10,801 nucleotides of DNA from UBA11540 sp003445125 (GCA_937899435.1 CALBQG010000119.1:1-10801), one strand, 5' to 3'; positions 1 through 7,097 are shown, counted from the stretch's first letter. Notes: generated by a model from the letters alone, not told the origin. Numbers and translations are program-made.

Positions 1-854
1 GACCGCGATCGGATCATTCATTCAATGCCTTTCGCCGTCTCAAAGCCAAAACGCAGGTGTTTCTTTCGCCCGAAAAGGATCACTACCGCACCCGCCTGAC
101 GCATACGCTGGAGGTCAGTCAGATTGCCCGCACCATCGCACGTGCGATGCGGCTCAATGAGGATTTGACCGAGGCGATTGCCCTGGGACACGATCTGGGA
201 CATACGCCGTTCGGACATGCGGGAGAGCGGGCGCTGGACGAGGTGTGCAGCTTTCGGTTCAAGCACTATCGGCAAAGCGTGCGCGTGGCGGAGAGGATAG
301 AAAAGCTCAACCTCACGTGGGAAGTGAAAAACGGCTTTGTCTGTCATACCGAAGGCGTCCTTCCTGCGACGTGGGAAGGACAGGTCGTGCGCATTGCCGA
401 TCGGATCGCGTTTTTGAACCACGATCTTGACGATGCAATCCGCGCGGGAATGCTCAGTGCGGAGGATATCCCGTGGCGCGTGCGGTACGTGCTGGGACGC
501 ACGAAGTCTCAGCGGTTTTCCAAGCTGATTGCGTCGGTGCTGGGAAATTCGCGGGACAAAATCGCCTTGGGCGCGGCGGAGCAGGAAGCCTTCGACGAGT
601 TCAATACCTTTATGTATGAGAATATCTATATCGGAAGCGCCGCCAAGGATCAGGAGAACAAGGCGATCGATGCGGTGAAATTTTTGTTTGAATATTTTCT
701 GAAGCACCCCGAAAAAATGCCCGCGCAGTATTGCGAAATTGCCGAAGAAGACGGTACGGAGCGGGCGGTGGTGGATTATATTTCCGGAATGAGCGACACC
801 TATGCCGTGGACGTGTTCCGTGATCTGACAATCCCGCGGGGCTGGGATCGGTAA
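1..854 (+). CDS. dgt: dGTP triphosphohydrolase-like HD protein, 5'-partial, apparent 1-base frameshift near base 23
   Basis: This is the 3' part of a deoxyguanosinetriphosphate triphosphohydrolase-like gene; the family hydrolyses dGTP to deoxyguanosine and triphosphate in the cytoplasm. The frame ending at the TAA at 852-854 reads NAFRRLKAKTQVFLSPEKD followed by HYRTRLTHTLEV, the family's N-terminal signature. Counting from the GTG at 57, the HD metal-site residues are H16, H45-D46 (GHDLGHTPFGH) and D115 (RIADRIAFLNHDLDD). The C-terminus (DYISGMSD..., LTIPRGW) is complete. Bases 1-21 encode the expected preceding residues DRDRIIH, but in frame 1, whereas everything from base 24 is in frame 3. 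One base therefore appears to be missing at 22-24, perhaps one A of an original TCAAAT. The GTG at 57 is internal to the family and is unlikely to be the true start. dnaG follows after 20 bases, presumably in the same operon. The family call is firm. Whether the frameshift is real or a sequencing error is open. Confidence 0.9.
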   Translation, partial: PRSDHSFNAFRRLKAKTQVFLSPEKDHYRTRLTHTLEVSQIARTIARAMRLNEDLTEAIALGHDLGHTPFGHAGERALDEVCSFRFKHYRQSVRVAERIEKLNLTWEVKNGFVCHTEGVLPATWEGQVVRIADRIAFLNHDLDDAIRAGMLSAEDIPWRVRYVLGRTKSQRFSKLIASVLGNSRDKIALGAAEQEAFDEFNTFMYENIYIGSAAKDQENKAIDAVKFLFEYFLKHPEKMPAQYCEIAEEDGTERAVVDYISGMSDTYAVDVFRDLTIPRGWDR

Positions 855-874
855 AAAGAAAGGGGGATGACCGT

Positions 875-2629
875 ATGGCGTTTCCGCAGGCATTTTTGGA
901 CGAGCTGAAAAACCGCAGTGAAATCACCTCGGTCATCTCGTCGTATGTCAATCTGAGGCGCAGCTCGCGCAATCTGGTCGGACTTTGTCCGTTCCATTCG
1001 GAAAAATCGCCGTCGTTCACGGTGTTTCCCGAAACGCAGTCGTACTATTGCTTCGGCTGCGGCGCGGGCGGCGATGTCATCACGTTTGTGCGGAATATCG
1101 AAAATCTCGATTATCCGGAAACCGTTCGCTTTTTGGCACAGCGCGCGGGCATGACCGTGCCGGAAAACGTCGAGGACGATGCGGCGGCGCGCCTGAAAGC
1201 GCGGGTGTACGAAATCAACCGCCTTGCCGCGCGCTGGTTTTTCGACCGACTGGTCGCCCCCGAAGGCGAAGCGGCGCGGGCGTACCTGCTGGGACGCAAG
1301 CTGACGGTGCAGACAATCCGCCATTTCGGACTCGGCTGGGCGCCCGAGAGCTTCAATCTGCTGACCGATTATCTGAAGGGTCAGGGCTATACCGACCGCG
1401 AACTGGTCACTGCGGGCGTGGCGGGGCAGTCGAAGAAAACCGGACGGGCATACGACTACTTCCGCGGTCGCGTGATGTTCCCGATCATCGACCTGCGCGG
1501 CAGTGTGATCGGCTTCGGCGGGCGCGTGCTGGGCGACGAAAAGCCGAAATATCTGAACTCTCCCGATACTCCCGTGTTCAAGAAAACGAAAAACCTTTTC
1601 GCGCTGAATTTTGCCAAGAATTCCAAGGAACAGCGGCTGATTCTCGTCGAGGGAAACGTGGACGTCATCACGCTGCACCAAGCGGGATTCACCAATACCG
1701 TTGCCACTCTCGGCACGGCGTTGACCGATGACCAGGCGCGCCTGATTGCGGGCTATGCCAAGGAAGTGGTCGTGGCGTACGATTCCGACGGCGCGGGACG
1801 CAAAGCCACCACGCGGGCGTTTTCGTTTTTTGACGAACTGGGCGTGAAGGTGCGGGTGCTGAATATTCCCGGCGCGAAGGACCCGGACGAATATATCAAA
1901 AAATTCGGCGCGCAGCGGTTCAAAATGCTGCTGGACGAAAGCGCGTCGGTGACGGACTATAAGCTCTCCGAAATTGCGCAGAAAAACGATGTGTCCACCC
2001 CTTCGGGAAAAGTGGGCTATCTCAAGGAAGCGGCAAGCGTGCTGGCGGATATCCGCTCGCCCGTGGAACGGGACGTGTATATCCGAAAGCTCGGAAACGA
2101 TCTCGGCGTTTCCCACGAAGCGATTGCCGAACAGGTGAAAAATCTGCTCCGACGCCGTCGGAAGGCGCAGGAAAAACAGGACGCGGACAACCTCGTTCGG
2201 TCCGTCAGCCGCCCTGATCGGAAGGAAGACCCCGACCGCACCGCGCATAAAAAAGCGGCGGTCTGCGAGGACACCCTGCTGTCGCTTCTGTATAAAAACC
2301 CCGACAAACTGGAAACGGTGACGGACAAACTCTCCGAGGACGATTTTGTGACCGGACAGAACCGCCGCGTGTTTGAGGCACTGTGCCGCGTGATCCGCGA
2401 AAGCGGTGTTCCCGATCTGACACGGCTGTCCGCGTTTCTCAACGATGCCGACCTCAGCCATATGTCAAGGCTGATTGCCACGGCGCCGCCGTTTGACTCA
2501 AAAATGCTGGAGGACTGCATCCGCGAACTGAAAACCACCGCCCGCGCACCCGACGAAACCGCCATTTCAAAGATGGACGACGACGCGCTGGCGTCTTATA
2601 TAGATCAGTTAAAAAAAGGAAAGAAGTAG
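875..2629 (+). CDS. dnaG: DNA primase DnaG
   Basis: This 584-residue primase makes the RNA primers for replication and works with the replicative helicase; the length is normal for bacterial DnaG. The N-terminal zinc-binding domain has ligands C38, H41, C59 and C62 (LCPFH, then YYCFGCGAGGDVITF). The central RNA polymerase domain follows, with a Toprim fold: acidic E259 in LVEGNVDVITLHQAGF, and D303 and D305 in AYDSDGAGRKATTRA. The C-terminal third, from about residue 440, is the charged helical region expected for the helicase-binding domain. The AAAGGGGG ribosome binding site at 859-866 lies eight bases before the ATG at 875 and fixes the start. The gene sits between dgt and the first sigma gene, the usual macromolecular-synthesis order in Clostridia, and no promoter is evident in the 20-base gap. 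One oddity is N261 where the Toprim motif usually reads EGYMDV with tyrosine. Confidence 0.98.
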   Translation: MAFPQAFLDELKNRSEITSVISSYVNLRRSSRNLVGLCPFHSEKSPSFTVFPETQSYYCFGCGAGGDVITFVRNIENLDYPETVRFLAQRAGMTVPENVEDDAAARLKARVYEINRLAARWFFDRLVAPEGEAARAYLLGRKLTVQTIRHFGLGWAPESFNLLTDYLKGQGYTDRELVTAGVAGQSKKTGRAYDYFRGRVMFPIIDLRGSVIGFGGRVLGDEKPKYLNSPDTPVFKKTKNLFALNFAKNSKEQRLILVEGNVDVITLHQAGFTNTVATLGTALTDDQARLIAGYAKEVVVAYDSDGAGRKATTRAFSFFDELGVKVRVLNIPGAKDPDEYIKKFGAQRFKMLLDESASVTDYKLSEIAQKNDVSTPSGKVGYLKEAASVLADIRSPVERDVYIRKLGNDLGVSHEAIAEQVKNLLRRRRKAQEKQDADNLVRSVSRPDRKEDPDRTAHKKAAVCEDTLLSLLYKNPDKLETVTDKLSEDDFVTGQNRRVFEALCRVIRESGVPDLTRLSAFLNDADLSHMSRLIATAPPFDSKMLEDCIRELKTTARAPDETAISKMDDDALASYIDQLKKGKK

Positions 2630-2638
2630 GTTGATTTT

Positions 2639-3724
2639 ATGCCGGATAAAAAAGCCATCATCACCGACCTGCTGGAAGCAGGAAAGCAGAAGGGAAAGCT
2701 GACAACCCGCGAGATCGGCGACGCGCTTGAAGAACTGGATTTCGATGTGGAACAGCTGGAAAAGCTGTACGACACCTTTGAAAGCAACAATATCGAAATC
2801 ATTGAGGACTACGAGCCGGATCTCGACCTGGATATTTCGGATATCGATCTGCGCGCGGACGACGATTCGGAGTCGGTGTATTACAGCGATTCCGTCGGTA
2901 CGGACGATCCCGTGCGGGTGTATCTGAAAGAAATCGGACGCGTGCCGCTGCTCACGACAGAGGAGGAGATCGAACTCTCCGAACGGATGCAGAAGGGCGA
3001 CTCCGCAGCGAAAAAACGGCTGTCGGAGGCGAACCTGCGCCTTGTGGTCAGTATTGCGAAACGCTATGTCGGACGCGGAATGCAGTTTCTGGATCTGATC
3101 CAGGAAGGCAACCTCGGACTGATCAAAGCGGTGGAGAAATTCGACCATTCCAAGGGCTTCAAGTTCTCCACCTACGCGACTTGGTGGATTCGCCAGGCAA
3201 TTACCCGTGCGATTGCCGACCAGGCGCGCACGATCCGTATCCCCGTCCACATGGTGGAAACCATCACCAAAGCCAAGAAAATCAGCAATCAGCTGCTCCA
3301 CGAAACGGGCAGAGAACCCACGCCGGAGGAAATTGCCGCTCAAATGAAGCTCCCTGAGGACAAGGTGCGGGAGATTCTGCGTATTTCGCAGGAACCGGTG
3401 TCGCTGGAAACGCCGATCGGTGAAGAAGAGGACAGCCATTTGGGCGACTTCATTCCCGACGACGACGCGCTCGCACCCGATGAGGCGGCGGCGCAGGAAA
3501 TGCTGAGAGAACAGCTTGACCGCGTGATGAATAACCTCACCCCGCGCGAGCGCATGGTGCTTCGTCTGCGCTTCGGGCTGGAGGACGGCAGAAACCATAC
3601 CCTGGAAGAAGTCGGCAGTGCGTTTGACGTCACCCGTGAACGTATCCGCCAGATTGAGGCGAAAGCCCTGCGCAAGCTGCGCCGTCCTTCGTCCAAAAAC
3701 AAACTGAAAGATTTTCTCGATTGA
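2639..3724 (+). CDS. rpoD: Primary sigma-70 factor, first tandem copy
   Basis: This 361-residue housekeeping sigma factor directs RNA polymerase to -10/-35 promoters. A region 1.1-like segment (residues 1-60; LLEAGKQKGKLT) leads to an acidic linker (61-90). Region 1.2 starts at DPVRVYLKEIG (90-100). Region 2 spans about 128-202, with the core-binding and -10-melting motifs GMQFLDLIQEGNLGL and FSTYATWWIRQAITRAIADQ. Region 3.0 has HMVETI (204-209), used in extended -10 recognition. Region 4.2 (319-346) has a -35 helix around EEVGSAFDVTRERIRQIEAKAL. The ATG is nine bases after the dnaG stop, with AGGAAAG and GTAGG at 2618-2630 as candidate ribosome binding sites overlapping the dnaG end, so the genes are probably co-transcribed. 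The length matches Firmicutes SigA. A near-identical paralog follows after 16 bases. The sequence does not show which copy is the essential one. Confidence 0.96.
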   Translation: MPDKKAIITDLLEAGKQKGKLTTREIGDALEELDFDVEQLEKLYDTFESNNIEIIEDYEPDLDLDISDIDLRADDDSESVYYSDSVGTDDPVRVYLKEIGRVPLLTTEEEIELSERMQKGDSAAKKRLSEANLRLVVSIAKRYVGRGMQFLDLIQEGNLGLIKAVEKFDHSKGFKFSTYATWWIRQAITRAIADQARTIRIPVHMVETITKAKKISNQLLHETGREPTPEEIAAQMKLPEDKVREILRISQEPVSLETPIGEEEDSHLGDFIPDDDALAPDEAAAQEMLREQLDRVMNNLTPRERMVLRLRFGLEDGRNHTLEEVGSAFDVTRERIRQIEAKALRKLRRPSSKNKLKDFLD

Positions 3725-3740
3725 TTGACAAGGAGTAACT

Positions 3741-4826
3741 ATGGCAGACAAAAGAACCGTGATCCGCGATTTGTTGGAAACGGGAAAGCAAAAAGGCAAG
3801 CTGACGACAAAGGAAATCGGCGTCGCATTGGAAGAAGTGGATTTTGATGTAGAGGAGATCGAACGGCTTTATGACGCGTTTGAAGATCACCACATCACGA
3901 TCGAGGAAGACAACGAACCGGATCTGGATCTGGATTTGAAAGGCATTAACCTTTCGGCATCCGACGATGTGGAATCGTTTTATTACAGCGATTCCTACGG
4001 CACAGATGATCCCGTGCGCGTGTATCTCAAGGAGATCGGCAAGGTGCCGCTGCTGTCGTCAGAAGAGGAAATGGAGCTGGCAAAACGCTGCGAAAACGGC
4101 GACCCGGTCGCCAAAAAGCGGCTTTCGGAAGCCAATCTTCGACTGGTCGTCAGCGTGGCAAAACGGTATGCGGGACGCGGAATGCAGTTTCTGGATCTGA
4201 TCCAGGAGGGCAATCTCGGACTGATTCGCGCGGTGGACAAGTTCGATCATACCCGCGGCTTCAAGTTTTCCACCTATGCGACCTGGTGGATTCGCCAGGC
4301 AATCACCCGTGCGATTGCCGACCAGGCACGCACGATCCGTATTCCGGTACATATGGTGGAAACGATCACCCGTGTGAAGAAGGTCAGCAATCAGCTTCTC
4401 CACGAATTGGGACGCGACCCCACGTCGGCAGAGCTTGCCGAGGCAATGAAAATGCCGGAGGATAAGGTGCGCGAGATTCTGCGCATTGCCCAGGAGCCCG
4501 TGTCGCTGGAAACGCCGATCGGCGAGGAGGAGGACAGCCATCTGGGCGACTTCATCCCCGACGAGGAAACGCTGGCGCCGGCGGATGCGGCTTCGCGCGT
4601 GATGCTGAAGGAACAGCTGGAAGAGGTCATGAAGGAACTCAACGAGCGGGAACGCAAGGTGCTGACCCTGCGGTTCGGACTGGAGGACGGCAAGAGCCGC
4701 ACACTGGAGGAGGTCGGACAGATGTTCGACGTCACCCGTGAGCGTATCCGTCAGATCGAGGCAAAAGCCCTGCGCAAGCTCCGTCATCCCAGCCGCTGCA
4801 AAAAGCTGAAGGATTTCATGAATTAA
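3741..4826 (+). CDS. rpoD: Primary sigma-70 factor, second tandem copy
   Basis: This is a second complete primary sigma factor, also 361 residues. It aligns with the upstream copy without a gap and is about 76% identical by hand count (85 differences). Regions 2.3-2.4 and the HMVETI motif are identical to copy one. In region 4.2 the part of the recognition helix that reads VTRERIRQIEAKALRKLR is also identical. The differences lie mainly in region 1.1, the acidic linker, region 3 (about 211-245) and the stretch before region 4.2 (about 280-325). The C-terminus ends HPSRCKKLKDFMN instead of RPSSKNKLKDFLD. An AAGGAG ribosome binding site at 3730-3735 precedes the ATG by five bases. It lies 16 bases after copy one and ends at the operon terminator, so it is probably translated from the same transcript. 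It could be a growth-phase or stress-specific partner that recognises the same promoter class; that role is inference. Confidence 0.95.
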   Translation: MADKRTVIRDLLETGKQKGKLTTKEIGVALEEVDFDVEEIERLYDAFEDHHITIEEDNEPDLDLDLKGINLSASDDVESFYYSDSYGTDDPVRVYLKEIGKVPLLSSEEEMELAKRCENGDPVAKKRLSEANLRLVVSVAKRYAGRGMQFLDLIQEGNLGLIRAVDKFDHTRGFKFSTYATWWIRQAITRAIADQARTIRIPVHMVETITRVKKVSNQLLHELGRDPTSAELAEAMKMPEDKVREILRIAQEPVSLETPIGEEEDSHLGDFIPDEETLAPADAASRVMLKEQLEEVMKELNERERKVLTLRFGLEDGKSRTLEEVGQMFDVTRERIRQIEAKALRKLRHPSRCKKLKDFMN

Positions 4827-4838
4827 GGCAAAAACACG

Positions 4839-4867
4839 CCGCCCCGCGAAGGCTCTTCGCGGGGCGG
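4839..4867 (+). terminator. Rho-independent terminator of the dgt-dnaG-sigma operon
   Basis: A perfect 13-bp stem (CCGCCCCGCGAAG, loop GCT, CTTCGCGGGGCGG) begins 12 bases after the second sigma stop and is followed by ATTTTCTGTT. The T-tract is short but the stem is very stable. It separates the sigma operon from the promoter that starts at 4876. Confidence 0.85.
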
Positions 4868-4875
4868 ATTTTCTG

Positions 4876-4904
4876 TTGAAGAAACGGGAAAAATGTGGTA
4901 AAAT
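4876..4904 (+). promoter_or_regulatory. Extended -10 promoter for the DUF554-deaminase unit
   Basis: TTGAAG (4876-4881), a 17-bp spacer and TAAAAT (4899-4904) match the primary-sigma consensus, with TGG directly before the -10. It starts eight bases after the terminator stem. The start of transcription would be near 4911, about 49 bases before the ATG at 4960. Confidence 0.75.
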
Positions 4905-4912
4905 ATCGAAAA

Positions 4913-4932
4913 CGGCGGACAAGAAACCGCCG
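4913..4932 (+). other. Small hairpin in the DUF554 leader
   Basis: CGGCGG (4913-4918) and CCGCCG (4927-4932) form a six-bp stem with an ACAAGAAA loop at the very 5' end of the predicted transcript. It could stabilise the mRNA 5' end. It does not cover the ribosome binding site at 4945-4952. No regulatory role can be shown. Confidence 0.4.
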
Positions 4933-4959
4933 AAAAAGGATTTCAAAGAGGGAATGGAA

Positions 4960-5685
4960 ATGATCGGACTCGGAACCGTCATGAACAGCGTCGGCATTGT
5001 CGTCGGCGGGCTGTTCGGACTTTTTGCGGGAAAACTTTTCGGGGAGGAACGGCGGGATTCGCTGACGAAAGCCTGCGGCATCAGTATTCTGTTCATCGCC
5101 ATGGCAGGCGCGATGGAGGGAATGCTTCGGATTGACGGGGAAAAGCTCGTCAGCGGAAAATCTATGCTGGTGGTGCTTTGCCTTGCCGTCGGAACACTGA
5201 TCGGCGAGCTGATCGGAATCGAAAAAGGATTTGAACGCTTCGGCGAGTGGCTGAAGAAAAAAACGGGAAGCAGCGGCGACGCGGGGTTTGTCCACGCGTT
5301 TGTCACCGCGTCGCTGACCGTGTCCATCGGTGCCATGGCAATCGTCGGTTCGATTCGGGACGGAATTTCGGGAGACTATTCGACGCTTGCGGTCAAAACC
5401 GTGCTGGACTTTCTGATTATCGCGGTGATGACCTCCTCTATGGGGCGCGGGTGCCTGTTTTCCGCGCTTCCCGTGTTTGTGTTTGAAGGCGCAATGACCC
5501 TGCTCGCGCGGCTGATAGCGCCGGTTATGACGGAAACGGCGGTTGCTTACCTGTCGCTTGTAGGCTCGGTGCTGATTTTCTGCATCGGCGTGAACCTTGT
5601 CTGGGGAAAGATGCTGCGGGTGGCAAATATGCTCCCCGCAGTGCTGCTGGCAGTGTTGGCGGCGTTTTTGCCATGGAGCTTCTGA
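4960..5685 (+). CDS. DUF554 family multi-pass membrane protein
   Basis: This 241-residue integral membrane protein belongs to the DUF554 family (related to YqgA of E. coli and YdfK of B. subtilis), which has no firmly established function. It starts MIGLGTVMNSVGIVVGG, typical of the family, and has about seven or eight hydrophobic segments (roughly 4-24, 38-56, 67-86, 112-131, 147-164, 166-187, 197-215, 222-238). The central signature is FVTASLTVSIGAMAIVGSIRDG (113-135). The ATG at 4960 is preferred because AAAGAGGG at 4945-4952 is seven bases upstream. The in-frame ATG at 4954 is too close, and the upstream TTG at 4876 lies inside the promoter. The deaminase gene follows after 13 bases, so the two are probably one operon. 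The family might act in transport, but the substrate is unknown. Confidence 0.9.
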   Translation: MIGLGTVMNSVGIVVGGLFGLFAGKLFGEERRDSLTKACGISILFIAMAGAMEGMLRIDGEKLVSGKSMLVVLCLAVGTLIGELIGIEKGFERFGEWLKKKTGSSGDAGFVHAFVTASLTVSIGAMAIVGSIRDGISGDYSTLAVKTVLDFLIIAVMTSSMGRGCLFSALPVFVFEGAMTLLARLIAPVMTETAVAYLSLVGSVLIFCIGVNLVWGKMLRVANMLPAVLLAVLAAFLPWSF

Positions 5686-5698
5686 AGAAGGTACAAAA

Positions 5699-6124
5699 AT
5701 GAGTGTATGGAAAACCTTGTACGACGCGGCGAGAGCGGTGCAGAACGAAAGAACCGTTTCGCCGTTCATCGACGCGGGCGGCGTTGCCGCCGCCCTTCTC
5801 ACATCGCGGGGAAATATTTATGTCGGTGTCTGCATTGATACCGCAAGCACGCTCGGAATATGCGCGGAAAGAAACGCCATTGCCAATATGATCACTCACG
5901 GTGAAAACCGAATTAAAAAAATGGTAGCGGTCATGCCGGACGGCAAGGTCGGTTCTCCCTGCGGTGCCTGCCGCGAGTATATGATGCAGCTGGATCGGGA
6001 CAGCGGAGAAATTGAGATTCTGACGGATCTTGAAACCGAACAGACCGTCCGACTCAAGGAACTGCTCCCCAATTGGTGGGGAAAAGAACGGTTTGCCGAT
6101 TTTCCGAAAATGTTTCGCGAGTAG
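5699..6124 (+). CDS. Cytidine deaminase-family zinc enzyme
   Basis: This 141-residue cytoplasmic deaminase has the two classic zinc motifs: C55-A56-E57 in GICAERNAIANM (zinc ligand and proton-shuttle glutamate) and P87-C88-G89-A90-C91-R92-E93 (the other two zinc ligands). The length and the CAE/PCxxC pattern fit the small cytidine deaminase/blasticidin-S deaminase group, which converts cytidine-type amino groups to keto groups with release of ammonia. CAERNAI rather than CAERTAI, together with the C-terminal LPNWWGKERFADF, points to a subgroup distinct from housekeeping Cdd, so the substrate could be cytidine, deoxycytidine or another aminopyrimidine. The ATG at 5699 has GAAGAAGG (5684-5691) seven bases upstream; an earlier in-frame TTG at 5597 would lie inside the DUF554 gene. 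It is the second gene of the DUF554 unit. No hairpin follows it; the next promoter begins five bases after the stop. Confidence 0.88.
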   Translation: MSVWKTLYDAARAVQNERTVSPFIDAGGVAAALLTSRGNIYVGVCIDTASTLGICAERNAIANMITHGENRIKKMVAVMPDGKVGSPCGACREYMMQLDRDSGEIEILTDLETEQTVRLKELLPNWWGKERFADFPKMFRE

Positions 6125-6129
6125 ACCCG

Positions 6130-6157
6130 TTGACACCGCACCCGCCCCTGTTATAAT
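6130..6157 (+). promoter_or_regulatory. Near-consensus promoter for the 34-codon gene
   Basis: TTGACA (6130-6135) and TATAAT (6152-6157) are both perfect hexamers, 16 bp apart, with TGT before the -10. This is the strongest promoter match in the window. The start of transcription would be near 6164, giving a leader of about 18 bases that contains only the ribosome binding site. Confidence 0.85.
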
Positions 6158-6181
6158 AAGGACAGGAACGGAGGCAATTTC

Positions 6182-6286
6182 ATGATCAATGACGGGAACG
6201 ATACCGCCACCGCAGAGAATTTCACCGCCGCCTTCGGACTGCATAAGGGAGAATCGCCGTTTTCCGAATTGGTGCGGCGGCAATGA
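6182..6286 (+). CDS. Small protein of 34 residues, family unknown
   Basis: A 34-codon open frame starts at the ATG at 6182, with CGGAGG (6169-6174) seven bases upstream, and ends at TGA 6284-6286. A near-consensus promoter precedes it and a GC-rich hairpin follows nine bases after the stop, so it looks like an independent gene of about 160 transcribed bases. The predicted peptide begins MINDGNDTATAENF and ends SPFSELVRRQ. It is hydrophilic, acidic in its first half and basic at the end, with no membrane segment, cysteines or signal peptide. That argues against a type I toxin or a lantibiotic-like precursor. I do not recognise it. It could be a small regulatory or accessory protein, or the RNA itself could be the functional product with the frame incidental. 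The expression signals are strong; the coding claim is moderate. Confidence 0.6.
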   Translation: MINDGNDTATAENFTAAFGLHKGESPFSELVRRQ

Positions 6287-6294
6287 GCATCTCG

Positions 6295-6323
6295 CGCGCC
6301 CCACGCTTCATGCGCGGGGCGCG
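6295..6323 (+). terminator. Hairpin terminator after the 34-codon gene, convergent with the AraC gene
   Basis: An eight-bp GC stem, CGCGCCCC (6295-6302) with GGGGCGCG (6316-6323), extends inward by CGC/GCG after an A-C mismatch and is followed by TTTATG on the plus strand. The T-tract is short. It lies next to the minus-strand AraC stop at 6325-6327. On the minus strand it is followed by GAGATGC with no T-tract, so termination of the plus-strand unit is the better reading. Confidence 0.65.
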
Positions 6324-6324
6324 T

Positions 6325-7080
6325 TTATGCGTGTGCCGGGTATTTTGCCGGGGTTACTCCGAACTTCCGTTTAAAAAGCGTTCCGAAATACTTTTCGCTT
6401 GCAAATCCCGACATCTCCGCCACCTCAAACACCTTGAACTCCCGTGAGTTTATCAATGACACGGCATATTCCATCCGCATATCGGCAATCAGCTCCTTGG
6501 GCGACTTTCCGAACAGCTCGCGTACATACTTCCGCAGCGTTACCTCGCTCATATACATCAGCAGCGCCAGGTCCTTCACGGTGAAATCAGGATTTTTATA
6601 GTTTTCACAGACAAAACGGTTGATCTGTTCGCGCATTCGATTGTCTTTCCTTTCTTCTCCGTCAAAGTTTTTCGTGGCAAGCTCCAATATCTCATAAAAA
6701 AGCTGGATGAGCTTGTACTTATACCCGCGGCGCTTTTCTTTTGAAACAGAAACCATTTTTTCAAATAATGTGCGGATGTCCTCAAAATTTTTCGGTTGAA
6801 ACAGTTCGATTTTTTTAAAAATCCGATTATATATTTTGAAATTCACCGCGATCATGTATTCGTTTTTCGATACCCTTCTGTACGGGCATTGAGCCGGGAA
6901 AAAAACGAGAGTTCCGTCCGTCGCACGGTACTCTTCGTTTCCGCTTGTAATCAGCGTATCTGCCGTTATTCTCAGTGAGAGGGAGCAAAAGTCGCGTCTT
7001 CCGACATTGTGGGTATTTTCGTGATGAAATTCAAACACATCCAAAAGTTCCGCCGCAATATCTTCGCAGTTGAAAAACAT
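6325..7080 (-). CDS. AraC-family transcriptional regulator
   Basis: This 251-residue regulator diverges from the GH10 gene. The C-terminal 100 residues form the AraC double helix-turn-helix: the first around 167-190 (FTVKDLALLMYMSEVTLRKY) and the second around 215-240 (FKVFEVAEMSGFASEKYFGTLF), ending in the typical KRKFGVTPAKY. The N-terminal part (1-140) has a cupin-like sensor pattern (EEYRATDGTLVFFPAQCPY), as in sugar-responsive members. The ATG at 7080 is chosen because AGGAG (complement of 7089-7093) lies eight bases before it; a GTG at 7089 overlaps that site. Base composition is clearly AT-richer than dnaG. Local control of itself and the hydrolase is inferred from the divergent layout; the ligand is unknown. 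Confidence 0.92.
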   Translation of the reverse strand: MFFNCEDIAAELLDVFEFHHENTHNVGRRDFCSLSLRITADTLITSGNEEYRATDGTLVFFPAQCPYRRVSKNEYMIAVNFKIYNRIFKKIELFQPKNFEDIRTLFEKMVSVSKEKRRGYKYKLIQLFYEILELATKNFDGEERKDNRMREQINRFVCENYKNPDFTVKDLALLMYMSEVTLRKYVRELFGKSPKELIADMRMEYAVSLINSREFKVFEVAEMSGFASEKYFGTLFKRKFGVTPAKYPAHA

Positions 7081-7097
7081 TGCACTCACTCCTTTTT

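Noticed and set aside
800..2461. 553-codon open frame on the minus strand across dnaG
   Set aside because: It lies opposite a clear DnaG with all motifs; GC-rich codons on the plus strand keep the antisense frame open. It has no ribosome site and no recognisable domains.
2609..5336. Long minus-strand frames opposite the two sigma genes (2609-3799 and 4059-5336)
   Set aside because: They mirror each other because the sigma genes are duplicates, and they have no start signals. They are antisense shadows.
6189..6374. 61-codon frame overlapping the 34-codon gene
   Set aside because: It crosses the hairpin and enters the AraC gene end, and has no ribosome site at a suitable distance.
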